From NCBI GenBank assembly GCA_963281255.1, contig OY725496.1, forward strand, positions 3,263,723-3,327,722: a stretch of DNA of 64,000 bases. The letters run 5' to 3'. The stretch is from Aphrocallistes beatrix. Lineage: Eukaryota > Porifera > Hexactinellida > Sceptrulophora > Aphrocallistidae. The position numbers and the translations under genes are program-made. The notes below the pieces were generated by a model. The model was not told the DNA's origin. It did no database searches and saw only the letters and a list, made by a program, of their open reading frames with translations. Shown here in pieces: positions 54,635-64,000 of the stretch. The stretch's first letter is position 1. The number at the start of each line of letters is the position of its first letter.

Positions 54635-54850
54635 CAAACTTCTGGGTAAAGATGTTATCAGTATTCTCGAAAATCAGTAGAATTGCTCATCTGATTCTTA
54701 TCCCATTTTCGTCAACTTACTTATGTGAGGCCGGGTTTTCCTCCCTGCTTGCCATAAAAACCAAGCAACGCAACATATTAGAATGCAAGGGGATCTGAGA
54801 TGTGCGTTGAGCAAAGCAGATCCTCGGTTAACAGTGTTAGTGGGGGAAAA
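54635..54850 (+). pseudogene. hAT transposase dimerisation-domain relic
   Basis: Plus strand reads FWVKMLSVFSKISRIAHLIL and PFSSTYLCEAGFSSLLAIKT, then KQRNILECKG, and after a one-base frameshift DLRCALSKADPR. This is the conserved C-terminus of ZBED5/ZNF862-type hAT transposases (FSTL..IKTK.RNRL....DLR.ALS). No upstream catalytic part is present. Confidence 0.72.
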
Positions 54851-55393
54851 CAAGAATAGTTTCCCATTGACTATCTAATTAGAATTCTAATTAGTACGTA
54901 CATACTTAGATTATATAATTTCTGATGCATTACCTCCTCAATTGGGATAATAGTAACGAAAAGTAAAAGTTTATAGATTTATATTTTTAAGCATAAGGAC
55001 CACTTTTCTCTGAAAAAATTGGACTCTTGGGGCAATATTCCGTTGGAAAATTGGTCCTTTATAGGACCAATTTTATATGAAGAAATTGTTCCCCGGACCA
55101 ATTTTCTAGGGTCCAACAATTTCCTGACAGCTCTTTGGCCTATGTCTAGTACAACTTTTGATGCCTGATTAATTTATATGATATTTAACTTTTTCTTGTC
55201 GTAAATAATAGTTAATTCAGTTAATGATGTATTGTAGTTCTCATGATCGTTCTAAAAATCGCTAACCCGATTTCTAAACATCGAGGGATTTTTTTTTTTG
55301 CCCAGACCCCCACCCAGTCTGGTCGCTCGATACTATAGATTGTTAGTCTGGCAAATGCCGGAAATTCCGGACCTGGTGCAATTTTAATCTGAG

Positions 55394-55440
55394 ACAAGCG
55401 CGCTTCACGCACTTGCGTATCGCGGCTCCCTGAAAGTGCC
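55394..55440 (-). mobile_element. Degenerate Helitron hairpin end
   Basis: caagcgcgcttcacgcacttgc and gcggct resemble the reversed 3' hairpin of the Helitron families. Only the end is visible. Confidence 0.45.
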
Positions 55441-55681
55441 AAATACTGATTACTTGTACTAATTTAAAATTTGCTTAATATAGTAAAAATATTGAATTGA
55501 AATCTTATTAACTTTTGATTACAATTTAATTAGCAATAATATCGTACTTAATCACATAACAAAAAGAGAATACAACTCATGCAAAAAGTATACACATAAG
55601 TAGCTAGCAGGGATACTGTAGGGTGCAAGCTCACACTTTGGAGGATTATTAAATAACTGCTTGATTATCAGCTGCCTTGTA

Positions 55682-56803
55682 TCAATAAACAAAATGAGAC
55701 CTAAAGGCCTGAATGAAAGGTGGTCGTTCCTGAGTTCTCCTCCTATCCAGATTAGACCGGTACTTCTCCATTAGAGGACGAGTTATCCAATAATTCACGT
55801 GTTTAAACTTCCTTCTTCTATTACATATGTTTGAGAAAATATGCATTGAGACAAAAATGTAGGTTAGAAATAAATATATTTGTAATAGGGTCGCGGATGC
55901 TCCTTGGATAATATAAAAGAAATGGGAGATTTTATGTGCAGCTGTAGACCAAGGAATAAGGACTTTAGGTAGGTAACCTAAAGAAATAGATTCAAAAAAA
56001 GTTGGGTTGTATATAATTTCGATTGCGTTGTCGAAGAAAAGAGAGGAAAAATGGAGAAATATGAAGAATAAACCGAAATAAGTGTAAATTTGAGCCCGAA
56101 AGAATTTTCTTTCAATCTTTTTCTTTTCCAAGTAATCCGGTCCAGTGGAATGCAAACGTGCCTCAAATCTCCTACCCCTCAACAGCACATAGAAAGCGCG
56201 GGACACAGAAATGTAAACACCAATATCAATCAGAGTCAACGGTAAATAGGTGAGATGTAGAATGTATATTGTTTCAAGAGACAAAGACAATAGTGACATA
56301 GCAATTACTCGAAGAAGAATATACAGGATGTATCCTCTTATCCATCGCTTATAGGGCAAGTTAATGAAAACCCTCCTTAACACGATTAAGAACAGACAAG
56401 TTGTGGGGATTAATAGGCTCATAGGGATTATGACAAAATTACGAGTTACATGAACCCACAAAGTTTGATTTTTTGAACTGAAACATTGTATTTCTATCGA
56501 GCCTTTTGAAATGAACTTCGAATCACATTTTTCAAACTGAGTAATTCCCCAGAATATAATCGCTATTATTTCTAACGTTATAAGTATAAGAATGAAAGTA
56601 TACTGCATGGACTTTATTTCTAGATTCCTCTTCGTCTTATCTAAGTCGACGGGAAATATGGTATAATGAGGAACGTTCCTAATCCGTATTCTGATCTGAT
56701 ATTTCTCGTAAACATAATAAACAAACACAAATATCATGATGAAGGAAATTGGCAACACTAAGAGTGGACTGAAATATTTCAACAACTCAAATGCATATAC
56801 CAT
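55682..56803 (-). CDS. Seven-segment membrane protein of unrecognised family
   Basis: An intronless frame of 373 codons, starting MVYAFELLKYFSPLLVLPIS. About seven hydrophobic segments lie at roughly 9-33, 67-87, 122-146, 157-180, 183-203, 240-262 and 305-330. Loops are rich in Arg/Lys (RRGRRFEARLH, EKKKIERKF) on one side, and two Cys (93, 106) plus NQT lie in the loop between segments 2 and 3. The tail is basic. The segment number fits a 7-TM receptor, but no DRY or NPxxY-type motif is seen, so I do not assign it. AT-rich codons match its surroundings. Possibly lineage-specific. Confidence 0.65.
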   Translation of the reverse strand: MVYAFELLKYFSPLLVLPISFIMIFVFVYYVYEKYQIRIRIRNVPHYTIFPVDLDKTKRNLEIKSMQYTFILILITLEIIAIIFWGITQFEKCDSKFISKGSIEIQCFSSKNQTLWVHVTRNFVIIPMSLLIPTTCLFLIVLRRVFINLPYKRWIRGYILYILLRVIAMSLLSLSLETIYILHLTYLPLTLIDIGVYISVSRAFYVLLRGRRFEARLHSTGPDYLEKKKIERKFFRAQIYTYFGLFFIFLHFSSLFFDNAIEIIYNPTFFESISLGYLPKVLIPWSTAAHKISHFFYIIQGASATLLQIYLFLTYIFVSMHIFSNICNRRRKFKHVNYWITRPLMEKYRSNLDRRRTQERPPFIQAFRSHFVY

Positions 56804-58169
56804 CCTTTCAAACTAGTTAACGAAAAAACAGCTATTATTATACGTAGGGATACTCAAACTTATATTTATATATGTATATTTGATAAATATATGCTTACAC
56901 AATATAATATACAATAGTCATGTGAGATATAATATTATTCGAGAAATTTGATATAAATATATCTTATTCATAAACATGTGGCTGTAGGTAGAATACGCAT
57001 GATGCTGAGAAATATTATAATTGCCAACTAATATTTTGTATTGTTTAGAGTATCCACCTTTGGTATACGTAGGTCAAATGTTTAGTAATATTTTAAAGCA
57101 ATTATGAACTGATAAACAAATCTATTCCCACAAGTCCAAAGTATGACTTACATGATGGTGTAATTATCTCTTAATCATGTACAAATACAAGTTTATATTA
57201 TAGTATATTCTCCGGATATATATTAACATTATATAATATTATTCCACAAATGAATTAATAGTTCCTCATTACACAATTATTAAAAAATTAAATGACCTCC
57301 AATGATCTTTGCTTTCATGTGGCATTTGTACATTTTATCCTAGTCTAAAGGATTTGTATCATTTGAATCACGCATTCAAGTTGGTCAAGAATGTTGAACT
57401 AAACGGAACCATCCCCCGAATTGAAAGTTGTAGTAGTATTCAACGTGGTATAATTATTAGTATGAACCGTTTGTGTTCTTCCATCAGGATACCGTATTCT
57501 GAAGTTCATTGGACCAAGCACATTATTGCAACTCACTCTCCTTCCTATCTAGAATCCAACTAGATCGAGGTGGATGCTCAAACAACATTTTCATCATTCC
57601 GAAGAAGCATTTTTTGCTACATTTAGATAAACAATTTAGTTTGTTGTTTATTAATGACTTGAAGATTACTATTAATTAAAATCCTTTAAATTGACTTAAT
57701 TTTCTTTTTAACAGAGTCACATAATCCGTCAACAATTTCTAGAATTTTTTCTATCTGATTTATCTGTGTATGTTCAACAGTAGCAATGGAGGGCAGGAAG
57801 GTTTTAAAAATTAAAGTGTACGAGACTGATTTGTCAGGCATTACCATATCTGTTAAATGTGTTTGGCCTTGAGAGAATGTCCGTTATTTAGGTTCGTCAC
57901 ACCATAATATGTCCAGGGGATATAACTTATCCGGCCCGACCATTTTTGACGATCATAACAGGTCCGGCAATGATTAAGAAGCAAATTTAGATACATTCTG
58001 GAATAAAAAGGTTTGTCTTATTATATGATATTATAAAAATAATCAATATGGATGTCTCAAAATCACCAAATGGTGCGTAATCATGATGATTTAGCATTTT
58101 TCGGAAATCGGTAGGTGTGAATTTGCATACACTGCTCCACTATGGCCTACTTAGTACATATATGGCTAT
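56804..58169. other. Intergenic DNA
   Basis: Strongly AT-rich, no gene recognised. The promoter of the membrane-protein gene lies at its left edge. Confidence 0.4.
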
Positions 58170-59490
58170 GCATGTCGCCGAGAAGGCCGATTTATACTTT
58201 TCTTCCTTGAGAAAACTATGCATCTTATAGTAACTAATCTGGCTTTGTATGGGATATTGGGATAGTAGGATAATTTCAATGGAACCAAGATTTTGTGGTC
58301 CAGGTGCCATTTTATGATGACGTCACATTTATGATAATATCGTATTGCTATCATCATTACAACGATTACAACACAAAAAATAAATATCTGAAGTGAAGCA
58401 TATGTACAGGTTGTTTCATCAATCATGCACGAAACTAAATTGCTCTCACTTCACTTGTGATTGGGATAATATTATTATTTTAGTCACATTTAAAAAGGAA
58501 AACCTCTGTCATAAAAAATATTGGAATACGCACTTAATTAATTTATGTAAATACGTGCTCAATATGGGATCCTTTTTGGCTATAACGTGATTTAACCCTA
58601 ATTTGACGTGGGGTCAAAGGTATAAATAGAAATGACCCCACTTTCATTTTCAATTTCAATTCACTTTCAATTAACTTTCACTTTCAATTCAACATTCCTC
58701 GTCAAGTTGGGGTTAAGCGTAAGCCAATTTTCTGTATGACTTTTCTGCAAGTAGGTCGTGTTATTGTCGAGATAAAGCTCTCAATCTCGGTTTTCAATTT
58801 ATCTAAGGTTTGAAGATTGTTTTTGTAAATATTGTCTTTACAGTAACCACAGAGGAAAAATCAAGTGGGTTCAGATCTGTCATTCGCGCTGAGTTCCAAC
58901 ATAGGACTGATTTCTATGGTAGAATTCTACCATCTTCATTCCTTTTGTCATCTAACTCTAACTCGTCCATTTCATTATTATATACAAATGATATTGAGTG
59001 CTAAACAAAATCCTACAAGGAAATGAAAGTTAGTTAAATACCTCCGAGTAATATTAACCTATTTTAGTGAAAGAATCAATGAAACACCCTGTATCAGTTG
59101 AAATTCATTTGATAATAATAGAAAGGAAATACATTAAAAATTGGCTGAAGGAATTAAAATGTAGTTTTTTTAAAGCGAATTCATTCGTGAGTGTGAAATA
59201 AATCATATTGAATTATGATAACTGTCTGTCGTGTTCATGTTCCAAGAATTAGCAAATCTTATGACTTGTAAAATTACACAGTAAGTAGGTAATACAACCA
59301 TTCTGAAAGATAAAATAATGCAACTTGTTATAAATGGTGACGTCATTATAAATGGCACCACAATCCTAAGAGCGTCAAAAATGGTCCCATTAAAATCGGT
59401 ATCCTCAAATGTCAATAAAAAGTCCAGATTAATTACGATAAGAATTAAGAGGCATAGTTTCCTCTAGAAAGAAAATTATAAATCTGCATT
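58170..59490. repeat. Diverged fold-back element
   Basis: The left arm (about 58170-58430) and the right arm (about 59200-59490, reversed) share ttgaggataatttcaatggaa-type sequence, gtgccattttatgatgacgtc against gtgccatttataatgacgtc, and the start gatttataattttctttc..gaggaaactatg. Similarity is moderate with several gaps. The small hydrophobic ORFs in both arms are products of this repeat. Confidence 0.55.
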
Positions 59491-59803
59491 CTCGAAGTAT
59501 TTCACGGTCCCAGCTTCACCAACAAGTTCAAGTGATTATCGATATCTTTAAATAGCTAGGGGAGGCCGAACACCAACTCATTTTAAAACTGACTTTTACT
59601 ACCACATATATAGGATCCATCCATTATATGAATGACGTTGTACGCCCGTCGTATGTATAGTATATCCGTACGTTCGCTAAAATATGATTGTGAAATGTAT
59701 GAAGATGTGGTAATTTTTTTGTGTGATACTAACAGATATTATAATTTTTGCTCAAATAATGTTTAGATAGTGATCAAAGTATTTGTATGCATTGAGTAAT
59801 GTA

Positions 59804-60281
59804 CAGTGCCCGGACAAAAGTATTCGACCACCACAGAAACTGCCATACAAATAGTGTTAAAGTGGGTCTATTCATAAAGGAATATGTTCTCAAACTGTAA
59901 GGAATACTCTATTTTTTATTTCAAATTCGTAAACTACACATTCTAATTATTCATAATTGATAGCCTCAGCTTAATTACTAACTCCCAAGTTAATAAATAT
60001 CAACATTTGCTACTTGATGCTACTTGTCCCAAGTCACAGCCATTATATATGATGGCGTTTAGTGACACAAAGTGGCATAGGTTCATAATTTTCAACATAA
60101 GAATATGTAATTGAGTTGAAACTCTCAATTATGAGTAATTAGAATGTGTAGATTGCGAATTTGAACTAAAAAATAGAGTATTTTCTACTGTTTAGGGACA
60201 TGTTCCTTCTTAAAAAGATCTAATTTAATACTATTTGTATGTAAGTTTTCGTGGTGGTCGAATACTTTTGTCCGGGCAGTG
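59804..60281. mobile_element. TA-flanked mariner-type MITE, nearly full fold-back
   Basis: The ends CAGTGCCCGGACAAAAGTAT and, reversed, CACTGCCCGGACAAAAGTAT are flanked by TA. Inverted similarity continues inwards for about 230 bp (ttcgaccaccac, ggaatactctattttttatt, cacattctaattattcataa), so the whole element is close to a hairpin. No transposase. Confidence 0.9.
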
Positions 60282-60304
60282 TATAAATGCCATAGTAACC
60301 CTTT

Positions 60305-61139
60305 TTTGTGTTTGTCCGAATTGATTGAAGAATTGGCAAGTCGTAGAGATATTAAAATTGGCATGTAGGTGTCAAATGATATGACTACGATGATTAAGTT
60401 CTAAGATCTAAGCGAAATTTTCACACCTCTGCAAAAAAAATGGAAAACAATTTTTCACACTTTTTCTATACAATATACATGACTTCACTCTCACAATAGA
60501 AATAATTGTACGACACTACAATATATTGTCATTGTTATTAATACATCAAAGCCACAACTTATGTTTGACATCTTAAATTTATTAGTGTATAGCAATAAAA
60601 AAGATTATGTGCATATTTTCACATCTTTATACGTATATATATTTCCACACCATTTGACGAATTTCTAAAAATATGATAGAGACTAGCCTCCAACGGGTGA
60701 CTGGGGTGTAGATTTCGAATATCATATTTACAGGTTTATATGAAAATTATTTGTTTACTTTAGTTCATAATAGATACATAAAGTAAACAAATCTCAAAAA
60801 TATCCTGGAAACTAGCTTCCAACGGGTGACATGAGGTTTTTAGGGGTGTAGATTCTGAAAATCGTATTTTCGAATATATGTGTTAAACTATTTGTTACTT
60901 TTGTTTACATTAGATACATTAAGTAAACAAATTATAAAAATAGGTTAGAGACTGGCTTCCAACGGTTGGCATGGGGTTTTCAGGGATGTAGATTTAGAAT
61001 AATATATTTTCGGATCTATATGAGAAATTATTTGTTAACTTTTGTTCACAATATTTATATAAAGTAAACAAATTTAGGCTAGATTGAGTAACTCCAGGCG
61101 CCCTTAAGCCGCGCAGCGCTAGCAAGCGAAGCGCGCTTG
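60305..61139 (+). mobile_element. Non-autonomous Helitron, family 1, 5'-truncated copy
   Basis: Shares tgtttgtccgaattgattga near the 5' part and the repeated gactagcttccaacggttga / agtaaacaaatctcaaaaat blocks with 7495-8710. It ends at aagccgcgcagcgctagcaa..gcgcgcttg followed by T. The 5' end is missing next to the MITE at 59804-60281. The block aacgggtgac..taagtaaacaaat is tandemly repeated about three to four times (60630-61080). Confidence 0.68.
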
Positions 61140-61517
61140 TATTTTATTATGTAATAATAAACCCCTGCAAACTTGTTTAACATTGGTTAGTACAATTTAT
61201 CATGTTTTTGAAAATATGATTAATGATACCAATGATTCATGTTTGCATATTCAACTATGTAAATACGTACGTATATTGAAAACAATTTGTTCATGCCAAC
61301 TAATCGATTTCAAGTTAGAATGAAGATACAATGAAATTATAATCGATAAAATGTCCGGTATGGACTCAGAATGATTATATCTCAGGATGAGTAGATAGGG
61401 CATCAGTCGATCGTGAAAAAGAAGATCGTGGTCCCGATCCAGATCCTCGCAGAAATAATGATCGGCAAACACAACGTCACTATGACGCATCAATAATCTA
61501 GTGATTTACTAATACTA
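61140..61517. other. Intergenic DNA
   Basis: AT-rich, no gene recognised. Confidence 0.35.
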
Positions 61518-61960
61518 CAAGCGGGATTCGCTTGCTTGCGCTGTCGACTGGCGGACAGAAAGAGTTCGCAGGAGGCGCCCTTATGCCGCCTGGGCTCACA
61601 TTGATTAATTATAAGGTAGATAACAGCTCTAAATGTGTCTGTCTTACTGATATAATCGATGTCACTCGAAAAATCACAAAATTTGTCGAGTTATAGTCGA
61701 AAAACTGAAATTTCTAATTATAAAAAAGGTGATGATGACGTCATAATTCCATGATGACCCGACATTATCGTCTGAGGTCAGAACTTCGTAGAACTTCGTG
61801 AAGACTCGCACATGCCAAAAATCAGCTTTCTGTGTTTGGCAGTTTCTTCAATCAATTCGTTACAGATATATGTTATATATATATCCTTACTATTAAAACT
61901 CGATTAATGTGTATGTGTATATACACTGCCGGTCAAAAAGAATTGCTCAAAATGGGTTTA
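61518..61960 (-). mobile_element. Helitron family 2 copy joined to an inverted 5' end and a mariner end
   Basis: The reversed hairpin end (caagcgggattcgcttgctt) at 61518 is followed by the same body as 44004-44449 up to about 61860. At 61882 the 5' end TCCTTACTATTAAAACTCGA appears in the opposite orientation. At about 61926 cactgccggtcaaaaagaat looks like a mariner terminal repeat with no partner in view. Confidence 0.6.
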
Positions 61961-62090
61961 CCCACAATTCGATTGATTTTCACAATGATAGCTCGTAACC
62001 TTCTCTGGACTGTTGAAGGGGAAATTTTTATCGAATATACTGATAATATTTCGGTTCTTATCTGTGAATTCAAATGAATCAATAAAATGA

Positions 62091-64000
62091 TTATATGAAA
62101 TTTTTAAAAGCGTAATTCTGATAATGCTTCTCTAAATCAGAAATAACATCTTCTTCAGAAAGATAACACCAATTATTTCCAATAGCATCATTTCGCTCAA
62201 TCTTGTAAAAATCTACAAATTGTCCATGAAAAGTACAAAGAACCCATTGCCAGTATTTAGAATCAATGTAATCTTCACCAAGAATCTTCCAACGACTGAA
62301 ATTATCATTAACTGTTCGATAGTCAGTATAGTTGTACGTTATACCATCATAGATAAAACTATTTTTCAGTAAGACATCTTCAGCACAACCTTCAATACAT
62401 ATCTTTTCAGAGCTAACATAATGCCAACCATTAATTCCTTGAGGTCGATGAAATGATCCGCAGTAATGCTCGTGTTCTCCAGCTGATAGTTGGCACGGCT
62501 CCCTGCAAAATGGACATAACGCCTTACAGCCAACCAAGCTCCCAGTGATTTTCTCTTGCAAGTGTTTGAACTCATGGGTAGGAGAAGAAGTCAATGTTTC
62601 ATCTATCCACTCTTTCCAATCAAATTTTGAAAAGGAATCTTTCAAAGCTTGGTTTAATAATTCAGAAAACTGTTGAAAATTATCCACAGTGTAGACATCC
62701 AAAATATCCAGATCACTCAACCTTATTCCTCGTACAAGAGTGGAAATGGAAGTATGATATATTTCCTTCCATTCATGCCAAGTATTGATTCCCTTGGAAA
62801 CAGAAGATTGAGATACATTGATCAAATTCTTTAGTATTTCATGTATTCTATTTTCGAGATTATTAAATATGTTAGATTTTACTCGCGGGTTGAATGAATA
62901 TTCATAGATTTTTTGCTCAATAAAAGTACTAATTGTATCAAAAGGGTTTTTAATGTAGGAAATATACTCTTGAAAGTTCTTTTTTATCGCTAAGTCCTTC
63001 AAGATAGCAAGTTGCAGAGAAGATCTACAGGAGTAGATTGAACCATGTTCTGGATCGTTAATAAAAAGTCTGTGGAGAATTTGGAACACAGTGTCCTTTA
63101 AGTGTTCTTTTACACCATTCAGAGTAACAGTCGCTATGTGATTAGCGCAGACATTCTCAGAATGTATTCCAGCGCATAACTGACAAAATTTCTCGAATAA
63201 AGTACATTTCAGTTGTTCTATCCTACATTCAAGACTGTTTTGTTCAAGAAATTTGTCTTGCAATAGCTCAAAGGATTTGATTGCTTTACAACACTGATAG
63301 AATACGAAATCAAAAATAAAATGATTCGTTAGTATCAACGACTCGCGAGCATCATCATTTTCTGATTTATTGTGTTCAGAGATGAAGGTGATGGATTTGT
63401 CTATCAAGATATGAAAGTAATCAATGCTATAATTCGAATTTTGTGGGAAAAAAATTTCAATTATATCACATACCTTTTTGCTAAGTTCCTGGATGATGGA
63501 ATGCATTTTTTCATCATATTTTGTCTTGCTTTCTTTACTTGAGAAGAATTTCTTTATCTTGCCAAAAAATATTTCTTTTGTTCGACGATTCATTACTTTA
63601 TAATATTTACTATCTCTTTGAACATCCGGGTCAGGCTGAGATATGTCGTAGAATTCATTAATACCAAACTCTTTAAACCTATCAACTTCTCGAATTAGCC
63701 AGGTTTTATCGGAAATAATATCGAGCTGCTTCAGATGAGGATTTTCGAGGAGGACCTGCTGAAGATCCTTGGACACATCAGCGTAATCAAGTTCTGGGAA
63801 TTTGATATGACTCACCCATTCAGTCCAATTCGTATCAAAATATTTTCTGACTGCTTCTGTACTTTCAAAAGATACCTGATCTCTATATTTCTCAAATAGA
63901 TCGCGTACTATTTTTACGATTTCTTTCTGATAACTTTCGAATTTTACATCGATTATTTGTTTCTGTTCTTCGACTCTGAATATCAGATCACATTCTTTTC
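62091..64000 (-). CDS. GVIN/VLIG-like very large GTPase, C-terminal part, runs off the right edge
   Basis: The minus-strand frame is open from the window edge to the TAA at 62091-62093 (636 codons visible). Most is helical sequence without a strong motif. Near the end are CKALCPFCREPCQLSAGEHE, HYCGSFHRPQGINGWHYV and YWQWVLCTFHGQFVDFYKIE. These match the C-terminal Cys/His block of interferon-induced very large GTPases (GVIN1/VLIG) and URGCP, probably a zinc-binding module. The GTPase domain would lie upstream, beyond the window. Vertebrate members are interferon-induced and cytosolic; the role here is not known. No frameshift is seen, so the gene appears intact. Confidence 0.8.
   Translation of the reverse strand, partial: KECDLIFRVEEQKQIIDVKFESYQKEIVKIVRDLFEKYRDQVSFESTEAVRKYFDTNWTEWVSHIKFPELDYADVSKDLQQVLLENPHLKQLDIISDKTWLIREVDRFKEFGINEFYDISQPDPDVQRDSKYYKVMNRRTKEIFFGKIKKFFSSKESKTKYDEKMHSIIQELSKKVCDIIEIFFPQNSNYSIDYFHILIDKSITFISEHNKSENDDARESLILTNHFIFDFVFYQCCKAIKSFELLQDKFLEQNSLECRIEQLKCTLFEKFCQLCAGIHSENVCANHIATVTLNGVKEHLKDTVFQILHRLFINDPEHGSIYSCRSSLQLAILKDLAIKKNFQEYISYIKNPFDTISTFIEQKIYEYSFNPRVKSNIFNNLENRIHEILKNLINVSQSSVSKGINTWHEWKEIYHTSISTLVRGIRLSDLDILDVYTVDNFQQFSELLNQALKDSFSKFDWKEWIDETLTSSPTHEFKHLQEKITGSLVGCKALCPFCREPCQLSAGEHEHYCGSFHRPQGINGWHYVSSEKICIEGCAEDVLLKNSFIYDGITYNYTDYRTVNDNFSRWKILGEDYIDSKYWQWVLCTFHGQFVDFYKIERNDAIGNNWCYLSEEDVISDLEKHYQNYAFKNFI

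Noticed and set aside
57309..57563. 84-codon frame in the intergenic region
   Set aside because: Chance frame in AT-rich DNA with no domain or neighbouring exon.

Overview
The window looks like nuclear DNA of a non-vertebrate animal. Several genes have introns with GT..AG borders, among them eRF1 (five coding exons), a VRK kinase (eight) and mitofilin (two). Conserved animal proteins (eRF1, MIC60/mitofilin, VRK, NAP1, Sec16, VAT1) sit in AT-rich intergenic DNA packed with DNA transposons. An NHL-repeat gene with a decayed neighbour and a very-large-GTPase-like protein would suit a sponge, possibly a glass sponge, but that is inference from general knowledge and not a proven assignment. All three stop codons end recognisable proteins at family-typical places, so the standard code applies.

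Layout. 1-13.3 kb is transposon territory. It holds two related Mutator-superfamily (MULE) elements at 443-5550 and 8797-13322, each with long terminal inverted repeats and a 9-bp target duplication. Between them lie a hAT transposase relic, two hAT-type MITEs with 8-bp duplications, and a Helitron. 13.6-16.2 kb is a 5'-truncated Gypsy pol gene on the minus strand. 16.9-19.5 kb has an intact NHL-repeat gene and a degenerate copy. 19.7-21.4 kb holds two tandem Helitron copies and a mariner-type MITE. 23.2-28.4 kb is eRF1, whose 3.1-kb last intron carries another Helitron and a hAT MITE. 30-31 kb is a four-helix claudin/PMP22-like membrane protein, 32.2-34.5 kb is mitofilin, 36.4-38.4 kb is the VRK kinase, and 39.4-40.6 kb is NAP1 (minus strand). 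Around 42-43 kb is an unrecognised nuclear protein, 46-50.3 kb an intronless Sec16, and 51-52.2 kb VAT1. 52-62 kb is repeat-rich and contains one multi-pass membrane protein of unknown family (55.7-56.8 kb). The right edge (62.1-64 kb) is the C-terminal part of a GVIN/VLIG-like GTPase running off the window.

The most unusual material is the MULE family. Both copies begin with a short separate exon encoding a 2A-like motif (GDIEANPGP in one copy, GDIETNPGS in the other). Next come a DDE transposase and, in one copy, an OTU-type cysteine protease domain. Both copies are dead (stops, frameshifts, an insertion), yet one has almost identical terminal repeats and a perfect target duplication, which implies recent mobilisation by an intact relative elsewhere. 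The second notable point is that eRF1 has CIKS in place of the usual NIKS stop-codon-recognition motif, with two further changes close by.

The ordinary genes do not form a pathway. They are a mixed set of housekeeping genes (translation termination, cristae structure, chromatin kinase and histone chaperone, ER exit sites), kept intact between transposon clusters.
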